A stretch of 5,920 nucleotides of DNA. It comes from Verrucomicrobiota bacterium. Its GTDB lineage: Bacteria > Verrucomicrobiota > Lentisphaeria > Victivallales > Victivallaceae. Positions within the stretch are counted from its first letter, which is position 1, and each line of letters starts with the position of its first letter. Positions 1 to 5,743 of this stretch are shown here, piece after piece. The notes under the pieces are model-generated. The model had not been told where the DNA came from. It saw only the letters and a program-made list of their open reading frames with translations, and ran no database searches. Location of the stretch: assembly GCA_023459755.1 (NCBI GenBank), contig JAEWSS010000128.1, positions 1 through 5,920 of the forward strand, given 5' to 3'. Both the position numbers and the translations under genes were made by a program.

Positions 1-55
1 ATTTTATCGCTCCACCGTTGACCTCAATCCGATCCGGCGCAGCCTGATTAGTCAT
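1..55 (-). CDS. Start of an unidentified protein, truncated by the window edge
   Basis: An ATG at 55 opens a frame that stays open to the edge of the window, giving about 18 residues beginning MTNQAAPDRIEVNGGAIK. The start lies one base after the TAG stop of the sorting-substrate gene (the junction reads TAGTATG), an arrangement typical of translational coupling. No good Shine-Dalgarno sequence precedes it, which fits reinitiation by ribosomes finishing the upstream gene. The visible part is polar, with no signal peptide, so the product would start in the cytoplasm. Eighteen residues are too few to name a family. The frame could be open by chance, but the position immediately after the stop argues for a real gene, cotranscribed with the substrate and therefore possibly part of the same system. 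Confidence 0.45.
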   Translation of the reverse strand, partial: MTNQAAPDRIEVNGGAIK

Positions 56-56
56 A

Positions 57-686
57 CTATTTGCGGCGTCCGCGCCGGCGCTTGACCATATACGCGCTCA
101 AGGCGCCGCCAACCGCCAGCGAAGACAACACGCCCGGCAGCGGCATTCCGGTCGGCTTGTTCTCGCCCGGCGCCTTGCCGACCACCACATTGAACGACAA
201 CGAGCCGCCCCCGTCGGACGGCCCCCATCCCGGACGACTGTCAATATATCCCATCGACACCGATGTATTATTCTTGCCGTTGTTGCCCTCATAAACCGCG
301 TAACGGTCGTCATGCTTGTCACCGCGGTAGTAGGAGTCGAGATAATTGCCGTTCTCGTCCTTCATCCAGAACGCAATGGTGTCGCCTCGGTTGAAATCGC
401 CCAGCTGCGCCGATCCGCCGGAAGTCAGCTGGGCGGTGTCGATCGCGCCGCCGACATACTTGCCGTTCTCCATCAGCGGATTGCCCTGCTTGTCGATCTT
501 GTAATAACCGAATCCGGTAATGCCGGCCGGCAGCGTACTCGATCCGTTTACTGTGATGTGGAGCGACAGCGAACCGTCCACTTTGAACCCGACGCCCTTG
601 TTCGGATTTACGCGGGTAATCTGGTTGGCCGCCGACAATCCCAAGCCGATCAAAACGCAGGCCATTGTAAAGATGATTTTTCTCAT
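57..686 (-). CDS. Secreted exosortase substrate with a PEP-CTERM-like (MPLPG) sorting signal
   Basis: This 209-residue exported protein is the likely substrate of the neighbouring exosortase. Residues 1-20 form a Sec signal peptide: MRK, then a hydrophobic stretch, with probable cleavage after SAA. Residues 21-175 are a Gly/Asn/Asp-rich, beta-strand-like region with no cysteine and no catalytic motif I recognise. Its end (SRPGWGPSDGGG followed by FNVVV) faintly recalls surface beta-sandwich domains of other PEP-CTERM proteins, but I do not assign a family. Residues 181-209 are a tripartite sorting signal: MPLPG, a hydrophobic helix, then KRRRGRRK. The start at 686 is preceded by a strong Shine-Dalgarno (GGGAGGTG, 5 bases away). 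The gene has its own near-consensus promoter, so it may be expressed at higher levels than the sorting enzymes. A structural or surface-coat role is inference. Confidence 0.85.
   Translation of the reverse strand: MRKIIFTMACVLIGLGLSAANQITRVNPNKGVGFKVDGSLSLHITVNGSSTLPAGITGFGYYKIDKQGNPLMENGKYVGGAIDTAQLTSGGSAQLGDFNRGDTIAFWMKDENGNYLDSYYRGDKHDDRYAVYEGNNGKNNTSVSMGYIDSRPGWGPSDGGGSLSFNVVVGKAPGENKPTGMPLPGVLSSLAVGGALSAYMVKRRRGRRK
60..146 (-). other. C-terminal sorting signal (MPLPG-type variant of PEP-CTERM)
   Basis: This encodes residues 181-209 of the secreted protein. The order is MPLPG, then a roughly 16-residue hydrophobic segment (VLSSLAVGGALSAYMV), then KRRRGRRK at the very C-terminus. Motif, transmembrane helix and basic cluster together define exosortase substrates. 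The motif differs from the classical V-P-E-P by having Leu in place of Glu; it is closer to the VPLPA-type variant known in proteobacteria. A Gly/Pro-rich linker (GKAPGENKPTG) precedes it, as is common before such tails. Confidence 0.85.
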
Positions 687-720
687 TCGTCACCTCCCGG
701 TAAAAAAATACACTTCTTTA

Positions 721-736
721 ATATATTTGAATATAT
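721..736. repeat. 16-bp AT inverted repeat over the substrate promoter's -10 element
   Basis: The sequence ATATATT-TG-AATATAT has two perfect 7-bp arms around a 2-bp centre. It covers the -10 hexamer (730-735) and the expected transcription start (about 723) of the substrate gene. It could be an operator for a dimeric regulator. It could equally be a by-product of an AT-rich, easily melted promoter, since arms made only of A and T arise by chance. Confidence 0.35.
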
Positions 737-758
737 CATATCGGACAATGTTTGTCAA
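730..758 (-). promoter_or_regulatory. Sigma-70-type promoter for the exosortase substrate gene
   Basis: Read on the minus strand, a perfect -35 box TTGACA (753-758) is followed by a 17-base spacer and the -10 box TATATT (730-735), one mismatch from consensus. TGa directly before the -10 makes an extended -10. Transcription would start near 723, giving a leader of about 37 bases that contains the strong ribosome-binding site. The -35 lies only 12 bases past the stop codon of the upstream EpsI-like gene. This promoter lets the substrate be made independently of the sorting enzymes, although read-through from the operon is possible because no terminator lies in between. Confidence 0.8.
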
Positions 759-770
759 GTTTTTTTCCAT

Positions 771-1850
771 TTATTTGTCCGGTTGATCCGCTCCGGAAAT
801 CCGATCGACAAAGTCTGCAAGTCTTTTTTCCGCAGTAGTTTGACCGGAGACTCCGTCAATTGCCGTGGACAGCAGAACAGTGCGCCAGCCCTGCGCTCTG
901 CCACGCCGGAAACGCATAAAACTCCCGGTAGCAAAGCCGGGGCGCTCATACCATGCCCACACCAGAACCCGCCGTCCGTGCTTTTCCGCGATAAGCGAAT
1001 TGACCTGAAGTTTCCGGCCGCCCGACAGCTCCACCTCGCGCAAAACATCCGTCTCCACCGCAAAGCCGCCCGCCCGCAGACAGTACCCGGCCGGATGTAT
1101 CTGATGCACGTCGGCAATCCGGCTCACCTCCAGAACGTCGATTCCGCCATCGTCCGGCGCAACAAAATAGTAGCGATCGACGGTTGACCCGGCAAAGAAA
1201 CGGCGGTCAACCTCGTCCGGTTCAAACCGACGCCCAAGATACTCCGGCGCCCCGGTTCCGGAAAAATCCGGATTCACTTCGTCATAACGCCGCCACTGCA
1301 TGCCGCCTGAAAAGTAGACTGAAAGACTCAACAGCGCAACGGCCAGAAACGCCACACTCTCAGGAGACATCATAAAATTCCAACGTCTGATCGCCGCCAG
1401 CCAGACCATCGCAAGTCCGCAAACCGATGTTTTGACAATCCATGGCTCAAGCCCGGTAAAAACGCCAAGCCAGTACCCCAGTCCCGGTATAGTCAGCAAC
1501 AACACGGTGAACGCCGGAAGAAAACGCCACGCCGTCCGCCAGCCGCCAAGCAGCCACGCAGCCGACCACCACAGCCCGATTCCTCCGGCCACCACCGCCG
1601 CATTGACGTTCATAAAAAATCCGCCGACGTATATCACCGCCGCCGGCACAACCGCGAACAACGCCGACCACGCACAGCGCTCATTGCTCTTAAACGCATT
1701 CGGCGACGACCACCCCAGCATCGTCAGAAACAATATCAGAAACACCCAGTTGACGCGCTCCAGCGGCGACTCGAACCATGGCCCCCACATCCGCACCGCC
1801 GCAAATCCCGCGCACATCCAGAACAGGACAAGTTTTGTTTTGCAGTTCAT
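771..1850 (-). CDS. Multi-pass membrane protein with C-terminal EpsI-like (exosortase-associated) domain
   Basis: This 359-residue protein has two parts. Residues 5-183 are hydrophobic and hold about six or seven membrane helices. Residues 184-359 are soluble, probably periplasmic, and match the style of EpsI-family domains that accompany exosortases: a His-Pro-x4-Cys element (HPAGYC, Cys257) followed by GGF, then two strand-like blocks (LQVNSLIAEKHGRR and VLVWAWYERPG). In other systems EpsI domains are either separate proteins or fused to the end of the exosortase. Here the domain sits on a membrane region that itself resembles an exosortase N-terminal half (GW, Arg, then a helix ending in IP around residues 103-122) but has no catalytic CSG, Arg or His motifs. 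The start codon overlaps the exosortase stop (ATGA), so translation is probably coupled. The exact role of EpsI proteins is not settled; assistance in substrate processing is inference. Confidence 0.75.
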   Translation of the reverse strand: MNCKTKLVLFWMCAGFAAVRMWGPWFESPLERVNWVFLILFLTMLGWSSPNAFKSNERCAWSALFAVVPAAVIYVGGFFMNVNAAVVAGGIGLWWSAAWLLGGWRTAWRFLPAFTVLLLTIPGLGYWLGVFTGLEPWIVKTSVCGLAMVWLAAIRRWNFMMSPESVAFLAVALLSLSVYFSGGMQWRRYDEVNPDFSGTGAPEYLGRRFEPDEVDRRFFAGSTVDRYYFVAPDDGGIDVLEVSRIADVHQIHPAGYCLRAGGFAVETDVLREVELSGGRKLQVNSLIAEKHGRRVLVWAWYERPGFATGSFMRFRRGRAQGWRTVLLSTAIDGVSGQTTAEKRLADFVDRISGADQPDK

Positions 1851-2713
1851 CGTTCGCCATCTCCGCCGCTTTCCGGTTCATCGCGGAATGACCGGCGCAC
1901 CAGCCACAACATGGCAACCGCCAGCAGAACAAAACCATATCCGGCAGTCATGTGTACCTCATATGCCAGCGCCCGTTCCCCGAACAGCAGAAACAGCCAC
2001 GTCATAACCAGCAGACGCACGATATTGGCCGCAACAACAACCGGAATCAAACTAAAGAAATAAAGCGTTTTTTTCCACCACTGCGCCGTACGCAGATCGC
2101 CGAGCAGCAGCCAGGCGATCAGCAAAAGCACGCCAAGCTGACCGATTCCGCTGCAAACGTCGGTGATCGCCAGACGATCCTCCCCGATTAAAATCGACGT
2201 TTGCTCCAACCCGGCTCCGCACCCGGTCAGCCGCAGCAGCGCAACCGTGAAAAACGCCGACATCAACCGCAGCGGATAACCGGCCGACAACAAAATCGGC
2301 TCCTGAAAAGGCAGAATCAGAAAGTCCAGCACCAGCAGCGGCCACAATTTCAGCGCAGACCACCCCGTCAGCCGCAGACCGCCGGCAAACACGATCAACA
2401 ACAGTCCGCAATTGCGCAAACCATCCATCCCGCGTCCGGCCGGCACGCCACAGATTAGCACCACCGCGCCGGCCGCCGCCGCCCACGACGCAATCTTAGT
2501 CGCGGCATTTCCGGCAAACGCCGCGTTCCGGACGCTCCGCCAGGTCATACCCGCCGCCAGAAGCGCCAGCGCCAGCGAATCGTCCCAGGCTCCGGCGGCC
2601 GACAACGCCGACACCACGCCGAAAATGCAGGCCGCCGTCAGCATTGCGCACAAAAATATTCCCGACGGATTATTTCGCACCGTGTCCGCCTTTGAGCGTT
2701 GCCTTGTCGGCAT
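1847..2713 (-). CDS. xrt: Exosortase (transpeptidase-like membrane cysteine protease)
   Basis: This is an integral inner-membrane sorting enzyme that recognises C-terminal PEP-CTERM-like tails and cleaves near the motif. It is about 288 residues with eight or so membrane helices. The family's three active-site residues are visible: Cys187 in TDVCSGIGQL, Arg233 in ANIVRLLV, and His254 in EVHMTAGYGF, with normal spacing between them. The N-terminal half has the expected GW...LWPLLVLDFLILPFQEP segment before the catalytic half. The start is uncertain: the ATG at 2713 overlaps the TPR gene by 44 bases; a GTG at 2680, with AAAGGCGG upstream, overlaps by only 11 and may be the true start; a GTG at 2770 would overlap by 101 and is unlikely. 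The gene lies between the TPR gene and the EpsI-like gene in one operon. I cannot place it in a numbered exosortase subclass. Confidence 0.9.
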   Translation of the reverse strand: MPTRQRSKADTVRNNPSGIFLCAMLTAACIFGVVSALSAAGAWDDSLALALLAAGMTWRSVRNAAFAGNAATKIASWAAAAGAVVLICGVPAGRGMDGLRNCGLLLIVFAGGLRLTGWSALKLWPLLVLDFLILPFQEPILLSAGYPLRLMSAFFTVALLRLTGCGAGLEQTSILIGEDRLAITDVCSGIGQLGVLLLIAWLLLGDLRTAQWWKKTLYFFSLIPVVVAANIVRLLVMTWLFLLFGERALAYEVHMTAGYGFVLLAVAMLWLVRRSFRDEPESGGDGER

Positions 2714-4946
2714 ACTCAAGCGCCACCCGGTTTTCCGGGAACCGCTTGTAGAGTTCACCGCAGTATTCACGGCATTCCCCGTATTTTCCAGCGTCGAACG
2801 CCTGTTTTATCAACGCCTCGACGGAACCGACCCACGCGGCGTTAACCTGTTCATCCGCATCGCCGTTAAGCATTTTGTCCAGCACGCGCTCCGCCATCTC
2901 ATATTTTCCCGATTCGTAAAGCCGCAGGCCGTAAACCCGTCTGGCGGCGGCACTGTCGTCGGTTTTCCACACGTTTTCCGCCTCGTCGAGCGCGGCCTGC
3001 CGATCGCCGGAGGCGGCCAGAAGTTCGGAAAGATTAAGCCCGATCACCTCAGGATCGGAATAAAACGGCTTGAGCCGCCGATAAAGGTCTATCGCATCAC
3101 GGTTTTCGCCGGCCACACCGAGAATCCCGGCCATACGAAACAGCAGCTCGGCGTCCTCCGGCTTATGTTCGTCCAAAAAATCGGCGGCCAGAATGCGACG
3201 AACACCGTCGATCGCCGCCTTGTTGTCGCCCTTCAGGATTGCCGCCTCCGCCGCGATCAACGGCTCCAGCCGGGCGATGTCGGCTTTTTTATCGTCACGG
3301 TTCAGGCCAAGCAAAAATTCAAGACCGGCGGCGCGGGAATGGCGAACGCAAAACGCCAGATAGTTTTTCACCGCGCCGGAATCGGCCGGAAAATCGGTCA
3401 GAAGTTCCTGAAATTCACGGTCGGCATCGTCGATCCGCCCCAACCCCTCAAGCGCAATCACCTGCTGAAGCACCACCGCCGGAGTGCGGTTGCCGTTGTC
3501 GAGGTTGCGCACAGTCAAACTCAACATTTCGGCAAAATCACCGTGCGCCATAGCCTGCATGGCGGCCACATCCAGCACGGTCGGATCGTTCGGAAAATCC
3601 TTCAATGCGTTTTGCAGCTCCAGACGATCCACCGCGCCGCTGCGCATCCCGTCCAACAGCAATGCGCGGGTCAGCAGCAGGTTCGGAGCGCCGGGAGAAA
3701 TCAACACCCGCGCCAGAGACGCCAGCCGGGTTATTTCCTTCTCCTCATAAAGCCGCACCGCCAAAGGCAGCACCAGATCATAGGCATACGGATAAAGATA
3801 GTTCAGCCGGGGCAGTCCGCGTATGGTTCGGATCAAGCGCACCACCTGAGGGACATTATCGTGGCGGACATAGGAGGAAAGCTGGATCATCACCGCCAGC
3901 GATGAATTAAAACTTTCGTCAAGTTTCGGCACAAATTCATCTACTTTGGCGTCATTCCCGTTAAGATAAGCCGTCAGTGCGTCAAGATAACAGCCGGTCA
4001 TCAGCGCCGGTTTTCCGCCGGTCCGGAAGAACCCGGCAAGTTTTTCTATTCCGGCGATATCTTTTGTATAAGCCAGCGACTCACCGTAATTCACCGCCGA
4101 CTTCAAGGTCAGCCCGAACAACATCGCCTTCTCATAAACCGAGACCGCGGCGGCAAAATTTCCGCTGTCAAAATAGAAATCGCCCAATATCGGCAGACCG
4201 GCTTCCGGGTTGAGTTCCGCCACTTTTTTCAAAACGGTTTCAGCCTTGGCAAACGCTCCGGAATCGATGTCAAGTTTAGCCAGCATCAGCAGAGCTTCGC
4301 ACGCCGTCACGTCATCGGACGAAGCGGCGAACGCCTCCAATTTTGCGCGAGCCTCCGGGGTGTCCGGTGTATTCTCGCCAAACATAAACAACAAAAGTCC
4401 GGCCAGCGGCGATTCCGCGGCGGCGCCTTTCGGAAGCTTCAAAAACAGCTCCTGCGCCGTCTTCTGCGAGCCGACCCGCAGTTCGGCCAGCGACCGCAAT
4501 TCCAAAACATCGGCTCGATCGGCAAGCTCGTCAGGCAAATCCGCGGCCAGAGTCAGCACCCCGCGATACTCCCGGCCTTCGGACAGGGCGCGCAGCGCAT
4601 TGAAGCGATATTCGACGTTGTACGGATTAAGCAACGCGGCCATGCTCCATACCTCGGAAGCGTCCCGCCAGCGTTTCTGTTTTTCCAGCAGTTCGGCAAA
4701 TCTGACCACAAGTTTTTCATTGTCACGATCGGCCAGAACACAGTAACGCAGCACCTCCTCGGCTTTATCGTAATCGCCGGCTGCAATCATCCGCTCCGCC
4801 TCGTTTATCCGCCCGACCCGACGGTAATGGCGGACGGCAAAATAACCGGCAATCAGCGACGTCGCAACCACCGCCACCGCCGCCCCGACCAGCACAACCC
4901 GCTTAAGCGCTCCGGAAAATACTGTGTTTTTATCTTTATTTGCCAT
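2670..4946 (-). CDS. Membrane-anchored tetratricopeptide-repeat (TPR) protein of the exosortase operon
   Basis: This is a 758-residue protein with a short basic cytoplasmic N-terminus and one membrane helix at about residues 16-38 (VVLVGAAVAVVATSLIAGYF). The rest is almost entirely paired alpha helices of TPR type. Clear repeat units include AERMIAAGDYDKAEEVL (residues 50-66), AKLDIDSGAFAKAETVLKKV (223-242), YFDSGNFAAAVSVYEKAM (258-275) and a late one, LYESGKYEMAERVLDKML. TPRs bind other proteins and have no catalytic role. Large TPR proteins accompany many exosortase loci (PrsT in the classical PEP-CTERM system), although PrsT is a lipoprotein and this protein has no lipobox, so it is at most an analogue. 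The start at 4946 follows a good Shine-Dalgarno (GAGGGGG). It is the first gene of the operon, overlapping the exosortase start. A scaffold for substrate delivery or assembly is inference. Confidence 0.85.
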   Translation of the reverse strand: MANKDKNTVFSGALKRVVLVGAAVAVVATSLIAGYFAVRHYRRVGRINEAERMIAAGDYDKAEEVLRYCVLADRDNEKLVVRFAELLEKQKRWRDASEVWSMAALLNPYNVEYRFNALRALSEGREYRGVLTLAADLPDELADRADVLELRSLAELRVGSQKTAQELFLKLPKGAAAESPLAGLLLFMFGENTPDTPEARAKLEAFAASSDDVTACEALLMLAKLDIDSGAFAKAETVLKKVAELNPEAGLPILGDFYFDSGNFAAAVSVYEKAMLFGLTLKSAVNYGESLAYTKDIAGIEKLAGFFRTGGKPALMTGCYLDALTAYLNGNDAKVDEFVPKLDESFNSSLAVMIQLSSYVRHDNVPQVVRLIRTIRGLPRLNYLYPYAYDLVLPLAVRLYEEKEITRLASLARVLISPGAPNLLLTRALLLDGMRSGAVDRLELQNALKDFPNDPTVLDVAAMQAMAHGDFAEMLSLTVRNLDNGNRTPAVVLQQVIALEGLGRIDDADREFQELLTDFPADSGAVKNYLAFCVRHSRAAGLEFLLGLNRDDKKADIARLEPLIAAEAAILKGDNKAAIDGVRRILAADFLDEHKPEDAELLFRMAGILGVAGENRDAIDLYRRLKPFYSDPEVIGLNLSELLAASGDRQAALDEAENVWKTDDSAAARRVYGLRLYESGKYEMAERVLDKMLNGDADEQVNAAWVGSVEALIKQAFDAGKYGECREYCGELYKRFPENRVALEYADKATLKGGHGAK

Positions 4947-5037
4947 ATTTCCCCCTCTGTTTTCGCTCCTTCAACCATCCTTTGCACATATTGCGGCGCC
5001 GCCGGATCCCGCAGAATGATCGCCGCTTCCACTATTT

Positions 5038-5066
5038 ACGATATACCGCGACCCGAATCACGTCAA
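5038..5066 (-). promoter_or_regulatory. Probable promoter of the TPR-exosortase-EpsI operon
   Basis: On the minus strand, TTGACG (5061-5066) is followed after 17 bases by TATCGT (5038-5043), a weaker match than the other two promoters here. An A/T tract directly upstream of the -35 could act as an UP element. Transcription would start near 5031 and give a leader of about 84 bases before the TPR start codon. That leader includes the short palindrome GCGGCGCCGC (4993-5002), to which I give no function. Confidence 0.4.
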
Positions 5067-5091
5067 ATTTTTTTTAAAAAAATTAAAAAAA
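5065..5091. promoter_or_regulatory. 27-bp pure A/T tract between divergent promoters
   Basis: The tract contains only A and T: runs of 8 T, 7 A and, after TT, another 7 A, with the two A-runs starting 9 bases apart. In-phase A-tracts bend DNA and are typical binding sites for nucleoid proteins and for the RNA polymerase alpha C-terminal domain. It abuts the -35 of the minus-strand promoter and lies 26 bases upstream of the plus-strand -35, so it could stimulate or silence both. It stands out sharply from the G+C-rich sequence around it. Confidence 0.5.
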
Positions 5092-5117
5092 GTTGCATCG
5101 CCGCGCCGTTTATTTCA

Positions 5118-5145
5118 TTGACAAAACTCCCATCAATGCTATTTT
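5118..5145 (+). promoter_or_regulatory. Sigma-70-type promoter for the small anchored protein
   Basis: A perfect -35 TTGACA (5118-5123) is followed by a 16-base spacer and TATTTT (5140-5145), with TG at 5137-5138 forming an extended -10. Transcription would start near 5152, leaving a leader of about 39 bases before the ATG at 5191. The layout (TTGACA plus extended -10) is the same as that of the substrate promoter at 730-758. Confidence 0.6.
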
Positions 5146-5190
5146 TATTCGAGTGGAAGAAAATATATAAACTATTGGGCGACCGAATAT

Positions 5191-5670
5191 ATGAAACTAT
5201 TTCATTTTTCCGCCGCAAACAACGCCCGGCCTGAAAAACGGTTGATGCTCTACATCGCGCCGCCGGTTCTGGCGGCGACGGTGCTGCTTTTTTATTTTTC
5301 AGACGGTAAAGACGATGCGGAGACTCGCGGCGGATATCGCATTCCGATCGACGAGGCGGCGCAGCGTATGCCGGACGGCGCCTCCGACGTCAAATATTAT
5401 TTCAGCCCCACCTTCACCGCGTTTGAATTCAACACCGACGAACCGACGTTCAAAAACTGGGCCGCCGCCTGGAGTCCGCGCGAAATCGCCGCTCCGGTTA
5501 AGATCAAACGCCACAACTATATGGGCGACGCCGCCGACCAGTCCGCCGGGCCGGACGAAACCGTCGTCGTTTCCGGCCTCACCGCCGGAGCGATGAAACC
5601 GGACGGAACCGGAGAAATGGCGGTCTTTGACCGCACCGCCCGACGCGCCTACTATTTGAACATTCCATAA
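5191..5670 (+). CDS. Small protein with one N-terminal membrane anchor, function unknown
   Basis: This is a 159-residue protein. Residues 1-18 are polar and basic, residues 19-36 form one membrane helix (MLYIAPPVLAATVLLFYF), and the remainder is a soluble domain outside the membrane with no cysteine. The soluble part has the order IPIDEAAQRMPDGASDVKYY, then FTAFEFNTDEPTFKNWAAAW, then IAAPVKIKRHNY. This resembles small anchored proteins in which a Leu/Met-Pro-x-x-Ala-x-x-Val-x-Tyr-Tyr start is followed by a Phe-x-x-Trp helix, but I know no function for them. The start at 5191 lacks a strong Shine-Dalgarno; the next in-frame ATG (5245) would cut into the anchor and is no better supported. It is transcribed divergently from the exosortase operon, so a link to it is possible but unproven. 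Confidence 0.7.
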   Translation: MKLFHFSAANNARPEKRLMLYIAPPVLAATVLLFYFSDGKDDAETRGGYRIPIDEAAQRMPDGASDVKYYFSPTFTAFEFNTDEPTFKNWAAAWSPREIAAPVKIKRHNYMGDAADQSAGPDETVVVSGLTAGAMKPDGTGEMAVFDRTARRAYYLNIP

Positions 5671-5681
5671 GAACCGCGGAC

Positions 5682-5715
5682 AAAAAAACCGACCGCATTG
5701 AAATGCGGCCGGTTT
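5682..5715 (-). terminator. Rho-independent terminator for the right-edge gene
   Basis: The arms AAACCGACCGCAT (5686-5698) and ATGCGGCCGGTTT (5703-5715) pair over 13 positions with one A/C mismatch, around a TGAA loop. Read on the minus strand the stem is followed by a run of seven U (5682-5688, partly inside the stem), 28 bases after the stop codon of the gene ending at 5744. On the plus strand the stem is followed only by TTT and then mixed sequence, so it would be at best a weak terminator for the convergent gene ending at 5670. Confidence 0.8.
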
Positions 5716-5743
5716 CGATCGTGTCGCGCCGGATTCACTGCGC

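Noticed and set aside
312..1187. A 291-codon open frame on the plus strand
   Set aside because: It runs antisense across both the substrate and the EpsI-like gene and through the promoter between them, with no ribosome-binding site or recognisable domain.
771..2713. The exosortase and EpsI-like genes as a single fusion broken by a frameshift
   Set aside because: The exosortase is complete, with all three catalytic motifs and a natural polar C-terminus, and the second gene begins with its own ATG in a normal ATGA overlap and its own set of membrane helices. Two genuine genes explain this better.
2412..3905. A 497-codon open frame on the plus strand
   Set aside because: It lies antisense to the TPR and exosortase genes, which have clear repeats, membrane helices and catalytic motifs. 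Its translation is rich in His, Arg, Gln and Pro without domain structure, as expected for a shadow frame in G+C-rich DNA.
2670..4946. The TPR protein as a PrsT-type lipoprotein
   Set aside because: No Cys lies at the end of the N-terminal hydrophobic segment; the helix is followed by basic residues (VRHYRRVGR), which fits an uncleaved membrane anchor.
4993..5002. GCGGCGCCGC palindrome in the TPR leader as a terminator or operator
   Set aside because: It is only 10 bp with no loop, has no U-tract, and is easily expected by chance in G+C-rich sequence.
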